From contig JAEWSD010000175.1 in the NCBI GenBank assembly GCA_023398615.1, forward strand, positions 1-14,322: a DNA stretch of 14,322 bases, written 5' to 3'. Source of the stretch: Bacillota bacterium. Its GTDB lineage: Bacteria > Bacillota > Clostridia > Lachnospirales > Lachnospiraceae. Positions 14,290 to 14,322 of the stretch are shown here, one piece after another (the first letter of the stretch is position 1; the number at the start of each line of letters is the position of its first letter). The translations under genes and the position numbers were made by a program. The notes below the pieces were generated by a model that worked only from the letters and a program-made list of their open reading frames with translations, had not been told where the DNA came from and ran no database searches.

Positions 14290-14322
14290 ATGAAAAGGTA
14301 TCGGACAAAGCAGCCGAAAAAT
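14290..14322 (+). CDS. Possible start of a further gene, cut by the window edge
   Basis: ATG 14290 opens an 11-codon frame (MKRYRTKQPKN) that runs to the end of the window, 26 bases after the AraM-type gene. The only upstream Shine-Dalgarno-like stretch is a weak AAGAGA. No terminator separates it from the preceding gene. There is too little to name it. Confidence 0.25.
   Translation, partial: MKRYRTKQPKN

Noticed and set aside
1..14322. Mobile elements, CRISPR, toxin-antitoxin or defence systems
   Set aside because: No transposase, integrase, repeat-spacer array, nuclease or recognisable defence domain is visible; all large frames belong to metabolic or regulatory families.

Overview
The window looks like chromosome from an anaerobic, moderate-GC Firmicute, most likely a Clostridia/Lachnospiraceae-type organism. 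The grounds are strong AGGAGG-type ribosome binding sites, SigA-like promoters with TATAAT boxes, a Gram-positive GapN, a YvyF-like zinc-ribbon protein, a Firmicute AraM-type dehydrogenase and a MalT-like/SARP-like regulator. No mobile element, tRNA, rRNA, CRISPR array or phage gene was seen. The genus assignment is inference.

Layout. (1) 1-3320, plus strand: the tail of an upstream gene (possibly transketolase-like), a CoA-acylating aldehyde dehydrogenase of the methylmalonate-semialdehyde dehydrogenase family, a 148-base gap with a perfect Crp/Fnr-type palindrome, and gapN, which ends in a hairpin terminator. (2) 3322-6995: a large minus-strand regulator (MalT-like NTPase, helical repeats, OmpR-type winged helix with a short BTAD) divergent from a plus-strand corrinoid adenosyltransferase. 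The gap between them holds four TGTTAGC-like heptamers at an exact 12-base period, just upstream of a TATAAT box. This is the layout of a SARP operator. (3) 7019-7831, plus strand: an isolated YvyF-like gene with its own promoter, then a 43-codon single-pass membrane microprotein, then a 56-base imperfect palindrome containing a terminator. (4) 7852-11523, minus strand: xdhA-xdhB-xdhC, a complete three-subunit molybdenum hydroxylase operon very close to E. coli XdhABC. (5) 11524-14322, plus strand: a divergent AraC-family regulator, then an AraM/EgsA-type sn-glycerol-1-phosphate dehydrogenase and possibly the first codons of another gene.

How the parts may work together. The window reads as several small, locally regulated redox and cofactor modules rather than one pathway: acyl-CoA and NADPH production from aldehydes (MmsA-like, GapN), corrinoid adenosylation under a STAND/SARP-type activator, purine (xanthine-type) oxidation, and glycerol-1-phosphate formation next to an AraC regulator. 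The most interesting regulatory signals are the 12-base-period heptamer array at 6270-6312, the TGTGA-N6-TCACA site at 1738-1753, and the GGGTT direct repeat over the -35 region of the xdh promoter. I did not find a clear new defence or mobile system.
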